From Acidimicrobiales bacterium (GTDB lineage Bacteria; Actinomycetota; Acidimicrobiia; Acidimicrobiales; DATDAH01), in assembly GCA_016794585.1 (NCBI GenBank), contig JAEUJM010000032.1, positions 62,001 to 126,000 of the forward strand: a stretch of 64,000 bases of DNA. The letters run 5' to 3'. A program made the position numbers and the translations under genes. Below, in pieces: positions 32,830-42,254 of the stretch (position 1 is the first letter of the stretch; each line of letters opens with the position of its first letter). The notes beneath the pieces were generated by a model that made no database searches, was not told the origin of the DNA, and saw nothing but the letters and a program-made list of their open reading frames with translations.

Positions 32830-33777
32830 ATGGTGGACGAGGCGGACGACTCGTCGGGGGACGCCTCCGCGGCGCTGGCCCGACCCATCTCCTTCGAGGC
32901 CCGCTACGGCGCCGGCCACGAGCGGGCCCTGGTGCTGGGCGGCGGCGGGCTGTGGTTCGTGGCGTGGCAGGTGGCCTACCTGCACGCCCTCACCGAGCGG
33001 GGCATCCCCGTGGCGAAGGCCAGCCGGGTGATCGGGACGTCGGCAGGGTCGCTCGTGGCCTCGATCGTCAGCGCCGGCCACCTGCGCCGCATCGCCGCCG
33101 AGGTGGAGTTCCTGGCCAAGGTGCCCCGTCTGGTGGGCGCGCTCGCGGGGGAGGGCGAGCTCCACCCCAGCCAGGAGCGTGCCCTCGAGCTGTTCGGCAA
33201 CGCCACCGACGCGGCACCGGCCACCATCACCGCCATCGGCCACGCCGCGCTGGCGGCGCAGGCTCCACCCCCCGACCGGTCCCGCCGCTCGATGCGCGCC
33301 GTGCTCGGGATGCGACGGTGGCCCGCGGCGCTGCACACCACCGCGGTCGACGCCTACACCGGTGAGCGCCTCGTGGTCACCCAGGCCTCGGGGCTCTCGG
33401 TGGCCCGGGCGGCCACGGCCAGCAGTTCGGTGCCGGGGATCTTCTCGCCCCAACCGCTGCACGATCGCCGGGCCATGGACGGCGGGGTGAGCGGCACCGG
33501 CATCCACGCCGACCTGGCCGCCGGGGCCGGCCGGGCGTTGGTGATCTCGTTGGCCGCCCACGCGCCCGACGACCAAGCGGGCATGACCAACCCGGCCGGC
33601 GGTCAGCGTCGCGAGATCGCCGCGCTCGAAGCCACCGGCACGCAGGTGCTGCTGCGGGGCCCGGCCAGCGTGGACTCCGACGTGCTCATGGACCCTGCGC
33701 AGGTGGCGGCCGCTCGGGCCGACGGCGCCGCGCAGGCCGCCGAGGACGCCGAGGCCATCGCCGCCGCCTGGGCCTGA
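32830..33777 (+). CDS. Patatin-like phospholipase
   Basis: A 315-residue lipid acyl hydrolase. The oxyanion loop GGGGLWFVAW (about residue 38), nucleophile serine in GTSAG (about 68) and the DGG with the catalytic aspartate in RRAMDGGVSG (about 220) are all present, completing the Ser-Asp dyad. No signal peptide. The gene stands alone; the start ATG at 32830 gives a usual N-terminus. Substrate and cellular role unknown; members act on phospholipids or stored lipid. Confidence 0.9.
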   Translation: MVDEADDSSGDASAALARPISFEARYGAGHERALVLGGGGLWFVAWQVAYLHALTERGIPVAKASRVIGTSAGSLVASIVSAGHLRRIAAEVEFLAKVPRLVGALAGEGELHPSQERALELFGNATDAAPATITAIGHAALAAQAPPPDRSRRSMRAVLGMRRWPAALHTTAVDAYTGERLVVTQASGLSVARAATASSSVPGIFSPQPLHDRRAMDGGVSGTGIHADLAAGAGRALVISLAAHAPDDQAGMTNPAGGQRREIAALEATGTQVLLRGPASVDSDVLMDPAQVAAARADGAAQAAEDAEAIAAAWA

Positions 33778-33817
33778 ACAGGCGGCGCCGGGCGGCGGCC
33801 CGTGCCACGATGCCTCG

Positions 33818-34912
33818 ATGAGCGATCTCGCCGCGCTCTGGCGGTACGTCGCCGACACTTCCTGTCGTGGGTACTCCCCGCTGTACGACCGGATCTGTCG
33901 GACGGTGGCTGAGCGCGAGGAGGTCCTGGACCTGGTGTCCGAGGCGCCGCCGCGGGGCCACAATCCGCTGCTGCTGCTCGCCGCGGTCCACTACCTGTTG
34001 TTGGATGGCCTCGACCACCCGCTGGCGGCGGTCTACGCCGCCGGCGACGAGCCCGAGGCCGGGGCCGGCACCGGGACCGACGCGGATCCCGGCGCCCTCT
34101 TCGTCGACGTGTGCCTCCAGCACCGCGACCAGATCCTCGGACTGCTCGCCACCGAGCGGGTGAACACGAACGAGGTGGGACGGTCGGCGGTCATCGGCCC
34201 GGCGCTCACCCTGGTGTCGCAGCGGCTCGGCGTGCCCCTCGGCCACGTCGACGTCGGCTGCAGCGCCGGCCTCAACCTCCTGGGCGACCGCTACCGCATG
34301 GACTACGGGTCGAGGGGAGTGACGGGCCCCGCCGACGCCGCGGTCGAGCTGCACTGCGAGGTGCTGGCCGGGCGGCCACCGATCGCCGAGGCTCGACCGG
34401 CCATCGCCGCACGGTTCGGCCTCGACCTCGCTCCCACCGACGTCCACGACCCCCACCAATTCCGGTGGCAGCTGGCATGCGTGTGGCCCGACACGGGCCG
34501 CCTCGCCCGCACCCGGCGGGCGTTGGAGGAGGCCCGACGTCACCCGCTCACCCTGGTGCCGGGTGACGCGGTCGAACAGGTGGGTCAGGTGATCGCCGAG
34601 CTCCCGGACGACGCCGTCGCCGTGGTCACGACCACCTGGGTCGTGGGCTACTTCTCGCTGGAGCAGCGGGCGGGATTCCAGGAAGCGCTGGCAATCGCCT
34701 CGATCGCCGGCTCGCGGCCGGTGGCCTGGATCAGTGCGGAGTCCCAGGGTGTGGTCGCGGCCATCCCGAGCGATGGCCCGCCGAGCGACGACCTCGGCGT
34801 CGAGTGCAGCGTGCTGGGGCTGGTCACCTACGACGACGGCCTCGTCGTCCCCGAGTTGCTGGGCTACACCCACCCGCACGGCCAGACGCTCGACTGGCGG
34901 GCGACCGGGTAG
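33818..34912 (+). CDS. DUF2332 protein
   Basis: A 364-residue cytosolic protein of the DUF2332 family: AALWRYVADTSCRGYSPLYD, HNPLLLLAAVHYLLLDG, TNEVGRSAVIGPALTLVSQR and DVGCSAGLNLLGDRY. The last part resembles a Rossmann glycine loop as in methyltransferases, so a SAM-dependent role has been a possible reading, though no activity is known. It stands alone between the patatin and oxidoreductase genes. Confidence 0.88.
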   Translation: MSDLAALWRYVADTSCRGYSPLYDRICRTVAEREEVLDLVSEAPPRGHNPLLLLAAVHYLLLDGLDHPLAAVYAAGDEPEAGAGTGTDADPGALFVDVCLQHRDQILGLLATERVNTNEVGRSAVIGPALTLVSQRLGVPLGHVDVGCSAGLNLLGDRYRMDYGSRGVTGPADAAVELHCEVLAGRPPIAEARPAIAARFGLDLAPTDVHDPHQFRWQLACVWPDTGRLARTRRALEEARRHPLTLVPGDAVEQVGQVIAELPDDAVAVVTTTWVVGYFSLEQRAGFQEALAIASIAGSRPVAWISAESQGVVAAIPSDGPPSDDLGVECSVLGLVTYDDGLVVPELLGYTHPHGQTLDWRATG

Positions 34913-35053
34913 GAGGACCGCACCACCGGCGCGGGGCAGCGCGGCGCCGGCGGTCGACGACCGCGGGTCGTCGGTGATCGGTCGGACCGTGGCCACCGAC
35001 ACCGAGGGCAGGACGCGGTCATCCGGGAACGGGGGTGGCTCCGGAGACCCACC

Positions 35054-36796
35054 GTGCCCCACGACGACCACGACGCCGCACCGGCTGGTCACCGCCGCCT
35101 CCGGTGCGCGGCCAGCGGCCTGCTGGCCGCCGCGGTCGGGCTGGGCGCGGCGGAGCTGACCACCGGGCTCGTCCGCTCGTGGCGCTCGCCGGTCGAGGTC
35201 GTGGCCGAAGTGGTCATCGACAAGGCGCCTTCGTCGGTGACCAGGTTCGGCATCGAGGTCTTCGGGAAGAACGACAAGCTCGCCCTGATCATCGGCATCC
35301 TCGCCGCTCTGACCGTGATCAGCCTGGTGGTCGGCCTGCTCAGCTGCCGGCGCCCCTTCGCCGGGGTGGTCGCGTTCGCCGGCTTCGCCCTCGTGGGCGC
35401 CACCGCCGCCCTCCAGGTGGCCGGCGCTCCGCTCGTCGCGGTGGTGCCCTCGCTCGTGGCCGGCGCCGTCGGCCTCGTGACCCTGCGCTTCCTCCAGGGT
35501 CGTGCCGTACTGCCGGGCCGGGCCGCCACGACGTCGACGGTCCCGGCCGCCGCCGGCGGCGCGGCCACCGCGGCGGCGCAGGCCGACCCGGACCCCGCCG
35601 ACCCAGGCGCCGCCCCTTCGAGCGCTCCCGTGGCAGGGGAGAAGCCGGTGCACCCCGACGGTCCCGAGCCCGACCCGTCCCTCGGCGTCGGCGGTGCGCG
35701 CATCGCCGCCGGCGCCGGGGTCGGCCTGGACCGCCGCCGCTTCCTGCTCGTGTCCGCCGGCCTGGTGGCCTTCGCCGGGTTCGCGGCCGCCGGGGGCCGG
35801 GCGCTGCGCGAGCGCTTCAGTGCCGTCCAGTCCCGGCGGGAGCTGGTGCTGCCGGCCGCCGCCGAGCCGCTCGCCCCCCTCGCCGCCCGTCACGGGGTCG
35901 ACGTCGAGGGCATGACCCCCTTTCGCACCTCGAACGCCGACTTCTACCGCATCGACACCGCCCTGACCGTGCCGCAGGTGCCGGTCGAGGGCTGGACCCT
36001 CGCCGTGAAGGGAATGGTCGACGACGAGCTCACCCTCACCTTCGACGAGCTCTGCGCCCTCGGCCTCGTCGAGGCCGACGTGACCATGACCTGCGTCTCC
36101 AACCGGGTCGGCGGCGATCTCGTGGGCAACGCCCGGTGGCTGGGCGTCCCCGTGCAGCGGCTGCTCGACGAGGTCGGCGGCGACCCCGCCGCCGACCAGC
36201 TCGTGGGCCGCTCGGTCGACGGGTACACCTGCGGGTTCCCCGTGAGCGCCGTCGGCGACGGGCGCACCTGCCTGGTGGCCGTGGGCATGAACGGGGAGCC
36301 CCTGCCCCTCGAGCACGGGTTCCCCGCCCGACTCATCACCGCCGGCCTCTACGGCTACGTCTCCGCCACCAAGTGGCTCAGCGAGATCGAGCTGACCACC
36401 TTCGACGACTTCGAGGCCTACTGGGTGCCCCGGGGCTACGCCCAGGAGGCCCCCATCAAGACCCAGTGCCGCATCGACGTGCCCCGCACCGGGACCGCCG
36501 TGCCCACCGGCGAGCAGTACATCGCCGGCGTGGCCTGGGCCCAGACCCGCGGCATCGCCAAGGTCGAGGTCCGGGTGGACGACGGGCCCTGGCGGGAGGC
36601 CGAGCTGGCGCCCGAGCTGACCGCCGAGACGTGGCGGCAGTGGCGCCTGCGCTGGAACCCCCGACCGGGCTCGGCCCGCATCACCTGCCGAGCCACCGAC
36701 GCCGACGGCGCCCTGATGCCGGAGGAGCGCAGCGAGCCCCTCCCCGATGGCGCCACCGGCTGGCAATCGAAGCTCGTGATCGTCCAGGCCGCATGA
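35054..36796 (+). CDS. Membrane-anchored molybdopterin-dependent oxidoreductase (sulfite-oxidase family)
   Basis: A 580-residue protein. Residues 15-160 hold four hydrophobic segments; a polar linker runs to about 220; RRRFLLVSAGLVAFAGFAAA is a further membrane anchor; the catalytic domain from about 290 has the cofactor cysteine in VTMTCVSNRVGGDLVGNARW and the sulfite-oxidase motifs PLEHGFPARLITAG and VSATKWLSEIEL. The C-terminal 100 residues are the Ig-like Mo-co dimer domain. It would oxidise or reduce a small sulfur or nitrogen compound outside the membrane. It is followed by a FAS1 lipoprotein. Confidence 0.92.
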   Translation: MPHDDHDAAPAGHRRLRCAASGLLAAAVGLGAAELTTGLVRSWRSPVEVVAEVVIDKAPSSVTRFGIEVFGKNDKLALIIGILAALTVISLVVGLLSCRRPFAGVVAFAGFALVGATAALQVAGAPLVAVVPSLVAGAVGLVTLRFLQGRAVLPGRAATTSTVPAAAGGAATAAAQADPDPADPGAAPSSAPVAGEKPVHPDGPEPDPSLGVGGARIAAGAGVGLDRRRFLLVSAGLVAFAGFAAAGGRALRERFSAVQSRRELVLPAAAEPLAPLAARHGVDVEGMTPFRTSNADFYRIDTALTVPQVPVEGWTLAVKGMVDDELTLTFDELCALGLVEADVTMTCVSNRVGGDLVGNARWLGVPVQRLLDEVGGDPAADQLVGRSVDGYTCGFPVSAVGDGRTCLVAVGMNGEPLPLEHGFPARLITAGLYGYVSATKWLSEIELTTFDDFEAYWVPRGYAQEAPIKTQCRIDVPRTGTAVPTGEQYIAGVAWAQTRGIAKVEVRVDDGPWREAELAPELTAETWRQWRLRWNPRPGSARITCRATDADGALMPEERSEPLPDGATGWQSKLVIVQAA

Positions 36797-36832
36797 CCCC
36801 CCGCCGCCGGACGACCCCCCTCTCGCCCCACG

Positions 36833-36935
36833 GGCGAGTTCCCACAGCAGCACCCCCAACACCAAGCAGCACCCCCAAGGCACCACCCGCAGCACCAACC
36901 AACCCCCAACACCCATCAACCCTCAACACGAAGGT
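36833..36935 (+). other. A/C-rich, G- and T-poor stretch before the FAS1 gene
   Basis: About 90 bases consist nearly only of A and C, with recurring AGCACCCCCAA and ACCAACCCCC units. It covers the leader of the FAS1 gene. Such an unpaired leader could act as a translation enhancer or a low-structure ribosome standby site. No gene on either strand fits it. Confidence 0.5.
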
Positions 36936-36942
36936 GAAACCA

Positions 36943-37641
36943 ATGTTCCGCACCAACCTGCTCCGCTTCCTGGGGCTCTTCCTGGCGCTCGGTCTCGTGA
37001 CCGCCGCTTGCAGCAGCGACGACAACGGCGACTCGGCGTCGTCGGGCGACACCACGGAGACGACCGCCGCCGCCGGCTCGGACGAGAGCTCCGACGACAC
37101 CATGGCGACCGACGACTCGGCCACCGAGGCCGCCGACTCCGCTGCCATCTGTGACACCGACGGCCTCGTCGAGGCCGTCGAGTCCGGCCCGGACGAGGGC
37201 ACCCTCGCCGGCATGACCGACGATCCGGTCGGCACCGCCGCCTCGAGCAACCCCGTCCTGACCACGTTGGTCTCCGCGGTCACCGCCGCCGAGCTGGTCG
37301 ACACCCTGAACAGCGCCGAGGCCCTCACGGTCTTCGCCCCGACCGACTGCGCCTTCGCCGAGTTCGACGAGGCCACCCTCCAGGCGGCGATGGACGACCC
37401 GACCGGGCTGCTCACCACGGTGCTCGGCTTCCACGTCATCCCCGAGCGCCTCACCTCCGAGGACCTCGAGGGCATGACCGAGCTGACCACCTTCACCGGT
37501 GAGACGCTGCCCATCGAGGTGGATGGCGACACCATCTCCCTCAACGACGGCGCCGCCACCGTGCAGGTGCCCGACATCGAGACCGCCAACGCCAGCGTGT
37601 TCCTCATCGACTCGGTGATGGTCCCGCCCAGCGTCGGCTGA
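36943..37641 (+). CDS. FAS1 (fasciclin) domain lipoprotein
   Basis: A 232-residue secreted protein: signal FLGLFLALGLVTAACSS with lipid-attached Cys near residue 23, an acidic Ser/Thr/Asp-rich linker to about residue 70, and one FAS1 domain with NPVLTTLVSAVTAAELVDTL, LTVFAPTDCAFAEFD and LLTTVLGFHVIPERL. It would sit outside the membrane and mediate adhesion or support the oxidoreductase just upstream. Start ATG with AAGG upstream. Confidence 0.92.
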   Translation: MFRTNLLRFLGLFLALGLVTAACSSDDNGDSASSGDTTETTAAAGSDESSDDTMATDDSATEAADSAAICDTDGLVEAVESGPDEGTLAGMTDDPVGTAASSNPVLTTLVSAVTAAELVDTLNSAEALTVFAPTDCAFAEFDEATLQAAMDDPTGLLTTVLGFHVIPERLTSEDLEGMTELTTFTGETLPIEVDGDTISLNDGAATVQVPDIETANASVFLIDSVMVPPSVG

Positions 37642-37661
37642 TCGACCCTCCCCCTTGGGGT

Positions 37662-37696
37662 GCTGCGGCGCCGGGCCCTCGGCCCGGCGCCGCAGC
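37662..37696. terminator. Bidirectional terminator between convergent genes
   Basis: A perfect 16-bp inverted repeat with a 3-base loop: GCTGCGGCGCCGGGCC (37662-37677) pairs with 37681-37696. It sits in the short gap between the FAS1 stop and the stop of the convergent PspC gene and would terminate both directions. No T-run, as is common in high-GC genomes. Confidence 0.85.
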
Positions 37697-37711
37697 GCGT
37701 CCCCGGCCGGG

Positions 37712-39232
37712 TCAGCGGGTGCCGTCGCCGGACGGGACCGTCGGAACGGGAGGCGTGGTGGGTTCGGGCGCCCCCGCCGGGTCGGGCGGGGTGGGCCGTT
37801 CCCGGGCCCGCTCCTCGCCGGGCGACACGTGGTCGATCTCGATGTTGCCGACGGCGAGGTGGGCGTCGACGGTGAAGACGTCGAGACCCGTCGGCCCCTC
37901 GTCGAACTGGCGGCCCCCGTCCTCGTCGCCGCCGACCTGGGCCACCTCGTCCACCGTCACCGCACCGAGGTGGACGCCGGCGTGGATGGCCACCCGCATG
38001 CCTTGGGGGACGCGCAGCACGATGGCGCCGGCGGCCTGGTGGATCTCCATGGTGTGGCCGCGGCCGGCGCCGGCGGGCAGCTCGGTGAGGTCCACCGTGG
38101 TGCGGCCGAAGGCGAGGCGGACCTCGTCGGGCAGAGCGTCCTCCGAGCGGGGGACCAGCAACTGGTCGCCGGTGCCGTCGGACAGGCTGGCCGCGCTCGT
38201 GCCGAAGGTGGCGATGATCGACAGGCCGACGAGCACCCACAGGACGTTGAGCCAGGGGGTCCGCCGGAACAGGCCGCCGACCACGAGGGACACGAGGCCC
38301 ACGGCGACCAGCGCCCAGCCGTAGGTGGAGATCGGGATGCCGCGGGTGGCGTCGAGCGCGATGAGCACCCCGAGGGTCACCACCAGGGCGCCGAACGAAC
38401 CCCAGCGGGCGGGCGCCATCCGGGCGCGGCGTTCCTGGCGGGCGGCGCGCTGGGACTCGCGGGCGGCGGTGCGAGCGGTCATGACCCGGGCCTGGGCCTC
38501 CCAGCGGCGGACGTCGGGAGGCTCGGGCGGCGGGCCGAAGGCCTGGGTGGGGTCGGCGACCGAGTACCCGGTGGGGTACCCCGGCCCGCCTACCGCCGCG
38601 GGTGCGGGCGCGGTCTGCGACGCCGGCTGGGGCGCAGTCGGGTCCTGGTGGGGTGCGATCGGGGCGAAGGGCTGGGTCGGGTCGGTCGGGCCGAGTGGGC
38701 GGGTTGGCGCCGTCGGGCCCGCAGGCGCGTTCGGGTCGGTGGGGCCGGTCGAGGCCGGGGCCCGCTTCGACAGGGCGATGGCGATGATCACCACGGCGAT
38801 GGCGATGGGCCCGAGCCCGAACGGGGACCAGTCCGGCAGCACGAAGATCCAGAACAGGACGCTGAGGGTGCCGAGGAGGATCCAGAGGGCCACGCCGCGG
38901 TGGCGCAGGTCCTCGACGAGGCGGTCCACCGGCGGGTCGACGGCGCCCTCCTCCGGGAGCAGCGCCCAGCCGAGCGCGTAGGCGAGCACGCCGATGCCTC
39001 CGAAGAAGGCGGTGACCGCGAAGAGGATGCGCAACAGGACGGGGTCCACGCCGAAGTGGTGGCCGAGCCCGCCGGCCACGCCGACGAGCACCCGGTCGTC
39101 GGCACTGCGGCGCAGCGGGCGCGTGCCCGACGGGTCGACGGGCGCCCCGTCCCCGGGTCCGCCGTCGGCGCGGTCACCGTCGCCGTCGTCGGGGGGCTGC
39201 GGGAGGGTGGGGTCGTCGGTGATGGTGCTCAC
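37712..39232 (-). CDS. PspC-domain membrane protein with LiaF-like C-terminus
   Basis: A 506-residue protein. Residues about 40-105 are a PspC domain (RPLRRSADDRVLVGVAGGLG, LAYALGWALLPEEG). Two membrane helices follow, then a long Pro/Thr/Gln-rich linker, two further membrane segments (FGALVVTLGVLIAL, WALVAVGLVSLVVGGLF) and a C-terminal beta region like LiaF/DUF1707-linked domains (TVDLTELPAGAGRGHTMEIH). It may sense envelope stress. It is divergent from a PspC histidine kinase gene, which supports one signalling unit. Start GTG at 39232. Confidence 0.85.
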   Translation of the reverse strand: MSTITDDPTLPQPPDDGDGDRADGGPGDGAPVDPSGTRPLRRSADDRVLVGVAGGLGHHFGVDPVLLRILFAVTAFFGGIGVLAYALGWALLPEEGAVDPPVDRLVEDLRHRGVALWILLGTLSVLFWIFVLPDWSPFGLGPIAIAVVIIAIALSKRAPASTGPTDPNAPAGPTAPTRPLGPTDPTQPFAPIAPHQDPTAPQPASQTAPAPAAVGGPGYPTGYSVADPTQAFGPPPEPPDVRRWEAQARVMTARTAARESQRAARQERRARMAPARWGSFGALVVTLGVLIALDATRGIPISTYGWALVAVGLVSLVVGGLFRRTPWLNVLWVLVGLSIIATFGTSAASLSDGTGDQLLVPRSEDALPDEVRLAFGRTTVDLTELPAGAGRGHTMEIHQAAGAIVLRVPQGMRVAIHAGVHLGAVTVDEVAQVGGDEDGGRQFDEGPTGLDVFTVDAHLAVGNIEIDHVSPGEERARERPTPPDPAGAPEPTTPPVPTVPSGDGTR

Positions 39233-39362
39233 GGTTCGAGCATGGACGACCCCGGCGGCGTTGCCCATCGGGCAGGACCCTGATTCGACCCTGAGATGCC
39301 CCGGGGTGATTTCCGGGGCCGCCCCGGAGGCGCTGCGGGGGCCGAGGGGCGATCATGGGGGG

Positions 39363-40664
39363 ATGCCGGCCCCCGTCGAGCCCCCTGGCGTGGGCCCGCC
39401 CGTCGTGGACCCGCCTCCGGGGGGCGACCCCCTTCACGTCGGTGGGCCGGCGGACTCGGCCGCGTCCGGGCCGCCCCCACGACTGGAGCGGCGGGGTCGG
39501 GGTCGGTTGGTGGGCGGGGTCGCCGGCGGCATCGCCGACCACCTCGGCATCTCGGCGGTCGCGGTGCGTCTCGCCTTCATCGCCGCAGCCTTCGGCGGGG
39601 GGCTGGGCGTCGTGCTCTACGCCGTGTTCTGGATCGTGCTTCCCGCCGCGCCCCGCTCGGACGGTCGCCGGGGCATGTCCGCGTTCGAGTACGTCGTCGC
39701 CGTCACCGCCGGCCTCGTCGTCCTCGCCACCTCCACGTGGGTGTCGCCCCTCGGCGACCTGTTCATCCCGGCCGCCATCGGCTGCGTCGGCGCTGCCCTG
39801 CTGTGGCGCCAGGCCGGTGCGGGACAGCGCGAGCGGTGGCGTGAGCTGTCGCGCACGTCGCTGACCGCGTCGGCCGACGATCGCTGGGGGCTGGCCCGGG
39901 TCGTGGTGGGCGTCGCCCTCGTGGTGGTCGGCTGTGCCGCGGCCCTGGCCGGCGCCGACGTCGCCGCGCTCCGCGACGGGCTGCTGGCCGTGGTCATCAC
40001 CCTCGTCGGGGTGGGGCTGATCACCGGCCCGTGGTGGGTCCGGATGGTGACCGAGCTCGGCGACGAGCGGCGCGAGCGGATCCGGTCGCAGGAGCGGGCC
40101 AACCTCGCCGCGCAGCTCCACGACTCGGTGCTCCAGACCCTCGCCCTCATCCAGCGCAACGCCGACTCGCCCCGGGAGGTCACCCGACTCGCCCGCAGCC
40201 AGGAGCGCGAGCTGCGGGCCCTGCTCTATCCCGCCGAGGGCGGCCCCGCCGGGAGCGGCTCGACCGCGGCGCCGGGTGCGGCCGGGCGCCTGGGCGACGC
40301 CCTCCGCGCCGCCGCCGCGGAGGTGGAGGACGCGTACGCCGTCACCGTCGACGTGGTGGTCGTCGGCGACCTCGACCTCGACGAGCGGTTCCAGGCCCTG
40401 ATGGCCGCGGCGCGCGAGGCCATGGCCAACGCCGCCCGCCACGCCGGCGTCGACACGCTGTCGGTCTACGCCGAGGTCGAGCCCACCTCGGTGGTCGCCT
40501 ACGTGCGCGACCGGGGCTGCGGGTTCGACCTCGACGCCGTCGCGCCGGACCGCCAAGGCGTACGGGGTTCGATCGTCGACCGCATGGAGCGACACGGTGG
40601 TGAGGCGACCGTCGAGTCCTCGACGGGCGCGGGCACCGAGGTGACCGTCAGGATGCCCCGATGA
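39363..40664 (+). CDS. PspC-domain sensor histidine kinase
   Basis: A 433-residue membrane kinase. Residues 40-100 form a PspC domain (RLERRGRGRLVGGVAGGIAD). Then about four membrane segments to residue 220, the dimerisation/phosphoacceptor region ANLAAQLHDSVLQTLALIQR with the His (about 255), and an ATPase domain with AMANAARHAGVD and DRGCGFDLDAV. This is the NarL-type (HisKA_3) architecture. Its stop overlaps the response regulator start (ATGA). Start ATG at 39363. It would respond to envelope or membrane stress. Confidence 0.92.
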   Translation: MPAPVEPPGVGPPVVDPPPGGDPLHVGGPADSAASGPPPRLERRGRGRLVGGVAGGIADHLGISAVAVRLAFIAAAFGGGLGVVLYAVFWIVLPAAPRSDGRRGMSAFEYVVAVTAGLVVLATSTWVSPLGDLFIPAAIGCVGAALLWRQAGAGQRERWRELSRTSLTASADDRWGLARVVVGVALVVVGCAAALAGADVAALRDGLLAVVITLVGVGLITGPWWVRMVTELGDERRERIRSQERANLAAQLHDSVLQTLALIQRNADSPREVTRLARSQERELRALLYPAEGGPAGSGSTAAPGAAGRLGDALRAAAAEVEDAYAVTVDVVVVGDLDLDERFQALMAAAREAMANAARHAGVDTLSVYAEVEPTSVVAYVRDRGCGFDLDAVAPDRQGVRGSIVDRMERHGGEATVESSTGAGTEVTVRMPR

Positions 40665-41329
40665 CCATCCGCGTGTTCCTCGTCGACGACCACGCCATGT
40701 TCCGAGCCGGCGTGCGGGCGGGCCTCGGCGACGGGGTCGAGGTGGTGGGGGAGGCCGGCACCGTGCCCGAGGCCGTGACCGGTATCGGGGCCACCGAGCC
40801 CGACGTGGTGCTGCTCGACGTGCACCTCCCCGCCGGGGGTGGACCAGCGGTGATCGCCGGCGTCCGCGCCGCCGCCGCGTCGTCGGCATCGGGGTCGGCG
40901 AACGAGGAGCACCCCCGGTTCCTCGCGCTGTCGGTGTCCGACGCGCCCGAGGACGTCGTCACCGTCATCCGCGCCGGCGCCCGCGGCTACGTCACCAAGG
41001 CCATCTCGGCGGCGGAGCTCACGGCCGCCATCGAGCGGGTGGCCGAGGGCGACGTGGTCTTCAGCCCGCTGCTCGCCGGCTTCGTGATCGACGCGTTCCG
41101 GGCCACGCCGACGGTGGCGCCCACCGACCCCGAGCTCGACCTGCTCACCCCGCGTGAGCTCGAGGTCATGCGCCTGCTGGCCCGCGGCTACGCCTACAAG
41201 GAGATCGCCGCCGAGCTCTACATCGGCACCAAGACCGTCGAGACCCACGCCTCGAACGTCCTGCGCAAGCTCCAGCTCTCCAACCGCCACCAGCTCACCC
41301 GGTGGGCCGCCGAGCGCCGCATGCTCTGA
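40661..41329 (+). CDS. LuxR/NarL-type response regulator
   Basis: A 222-residue regulator. The receiver domain begins TIRVFLVDDHAMFRAGVRAG and has its phosphoacceptor Asp in DVVLLDVHLPAGG (about 52). The C-terminal helix-turn-helix is LTPRELEVMRLLARGYAYKE and IGTKTVETHASNVLRKLQLS. It overlaps the kinase by four bases, so the pair is translated together. An insertion (SSASGSANEEHPRF) lies in the receiver domain. Confidence 0.95.
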   Translation: MTIRVFLVDDHAMFRAGVRAGLGDGVEVVGEAGTVPEAVTGIGATEPDVVLLDVHLPAGGGPAVIAGVRAAAASSASGSANEEHPRFLALSVSDAPEDVVTVIRAGARGYVTKAISAAELTAAIERVAEGDVVFSPLLAGFVIDAFRATPTVAPTDPELDLLTPRELEVMRLLARGYAYKEIAAELYIGTKTVETHASNVLRKLQLSNRHQLTRWAAERRML

Positions 41330-41354
41330 CCGCGGCCGGGAGCGCCGACGCCGC

Positions 41355-42254
41355 TCAGGTGTGCAGCGGGGACTGGAGGGGCTGATGGCCCCACTCGCTG
41401 ATGCGGTCGTAGCGGCGGTCGTCGGTCCAGGGCTCGTCGACGGTGCGCCCGCCGTAGCCGAACTCGAGCTGGAAGCCCGCCGGCGTCACCACGTAGAAGC
41501 TGAACATCTGGTCGTTGTCGTGCTTGCCGAGGGCGTTGGCGATGGGCAGGCCGGCGGCCCAGGCCCGGTCGAAGGCCCTGCCCACGTTGTCCTGCGACAC
41601 GGTCTCGACCATGACGTGGTGCATCTTCTGGGGCAGCGCCATCCCGAGGGTGCCGAGGGCCAGGGTGTGGTGCCGCGGGTTGCAGTGGTAGAAGCGCACG
41701 GTCAGCGGGAGGCCACCCAGGTCGGTCTCGAGCCAGTCCGACTGGGTGAGCCCGAGGGCCTCGCGGGCGAAGGCGTCCGCCTCGTCGAGGTCCTCCACCA
41801 CGAAGACCACGTGGCCGAACCCGACGCCGTCGGTGACGAAGCCCCCCGGCACGAGGTCGGAGGTGAACGGCTCGGCGGCGGTGGCGAGGCCGTGTACGAG
41901 CTCGAAGGGGATGCCCCACGGTGACTCGACCCGGGTGAGGGCGGTCACCCCGCGGGCGGCCAGGGTGGCGGCGTCGCCCTCGGTGACCGTGGCGCCGGCG
42001 GCACGGGCCCGGTCGACCGCGGCGGCGTAGGCGGCGGCGTCGGGTGCCTCGATGCCGACGAAGGCGGCGTCGTTGGCCTCACCCTCGCCCACGAGGATGC
42101 GGTGGACCCGGTCGTCGTTGCGCCAGGCCGAGCGCCCGTCGGCGGTGCGCTCGCCGCGCACGAGGCCGACGACGTCGGCCAGGAAGTCGTCCATCGCAGC
42201 CGGGTCGGCCAGGTCGAGGCCGAGGTAGGCCAGTTCATTGCGGTCCGTGGTCAT
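41355..42254 (-). CDS. Extradiol ring-cleavage dioxygenase (two-domain VOC, BphC-like)
   Basis: A 299-residue iron enzyme of the type I extradiol class. Two VOC halves: residues 5-130 and 140-290. Metal ligands are placed as expected: His in GFGHVVFVVED, His in RHHTLALGTLG and Glu in FQLEFGYGG. It would cut a catechol ring next to its hydroxyl groups. It overlaps the start of the FAH-family gene by four bases (ATGA), so the two are one operon, on the opposite strand to the transporter and hydroxylase. Confidence 0.9.
   Translation of the reverse strand: MTTDRNELAYLGLDLADPAAMDDFLADVVGLVRGERTADGRSAWRNDDRVHRILVGEGEANDAAFVGIEAPDAAAYAAAVDRARAAGATVTEGDAATLAARGVTALTRVESPWGIPFELVHGLATAAEPFTSDLVPGGFVTDGVGFGHVVFVVEDLDEADAFAREALGLTQSDWLETDLGGLPLTVRFYHCNPRHHTLALGTLGMALPQKMHHVMVETVSQDNVGRAFDRAWAAGLPIANALGKHDNDQMFSFYVVTPAGFQLEFGYGGRTVDEPWTDDRRYDRISEWGHQPLQSPLHT

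Noticed and set aside
33686-36919. A 1077-codon open frame on the minus strand opposite the oxidoreductase and DUF2332 genes
   Set aside because: It is antisense to two well-recognised proteins; its translation is Gly/His/Arg-rich with no domain, typical of the shadow of GC-rich genes.
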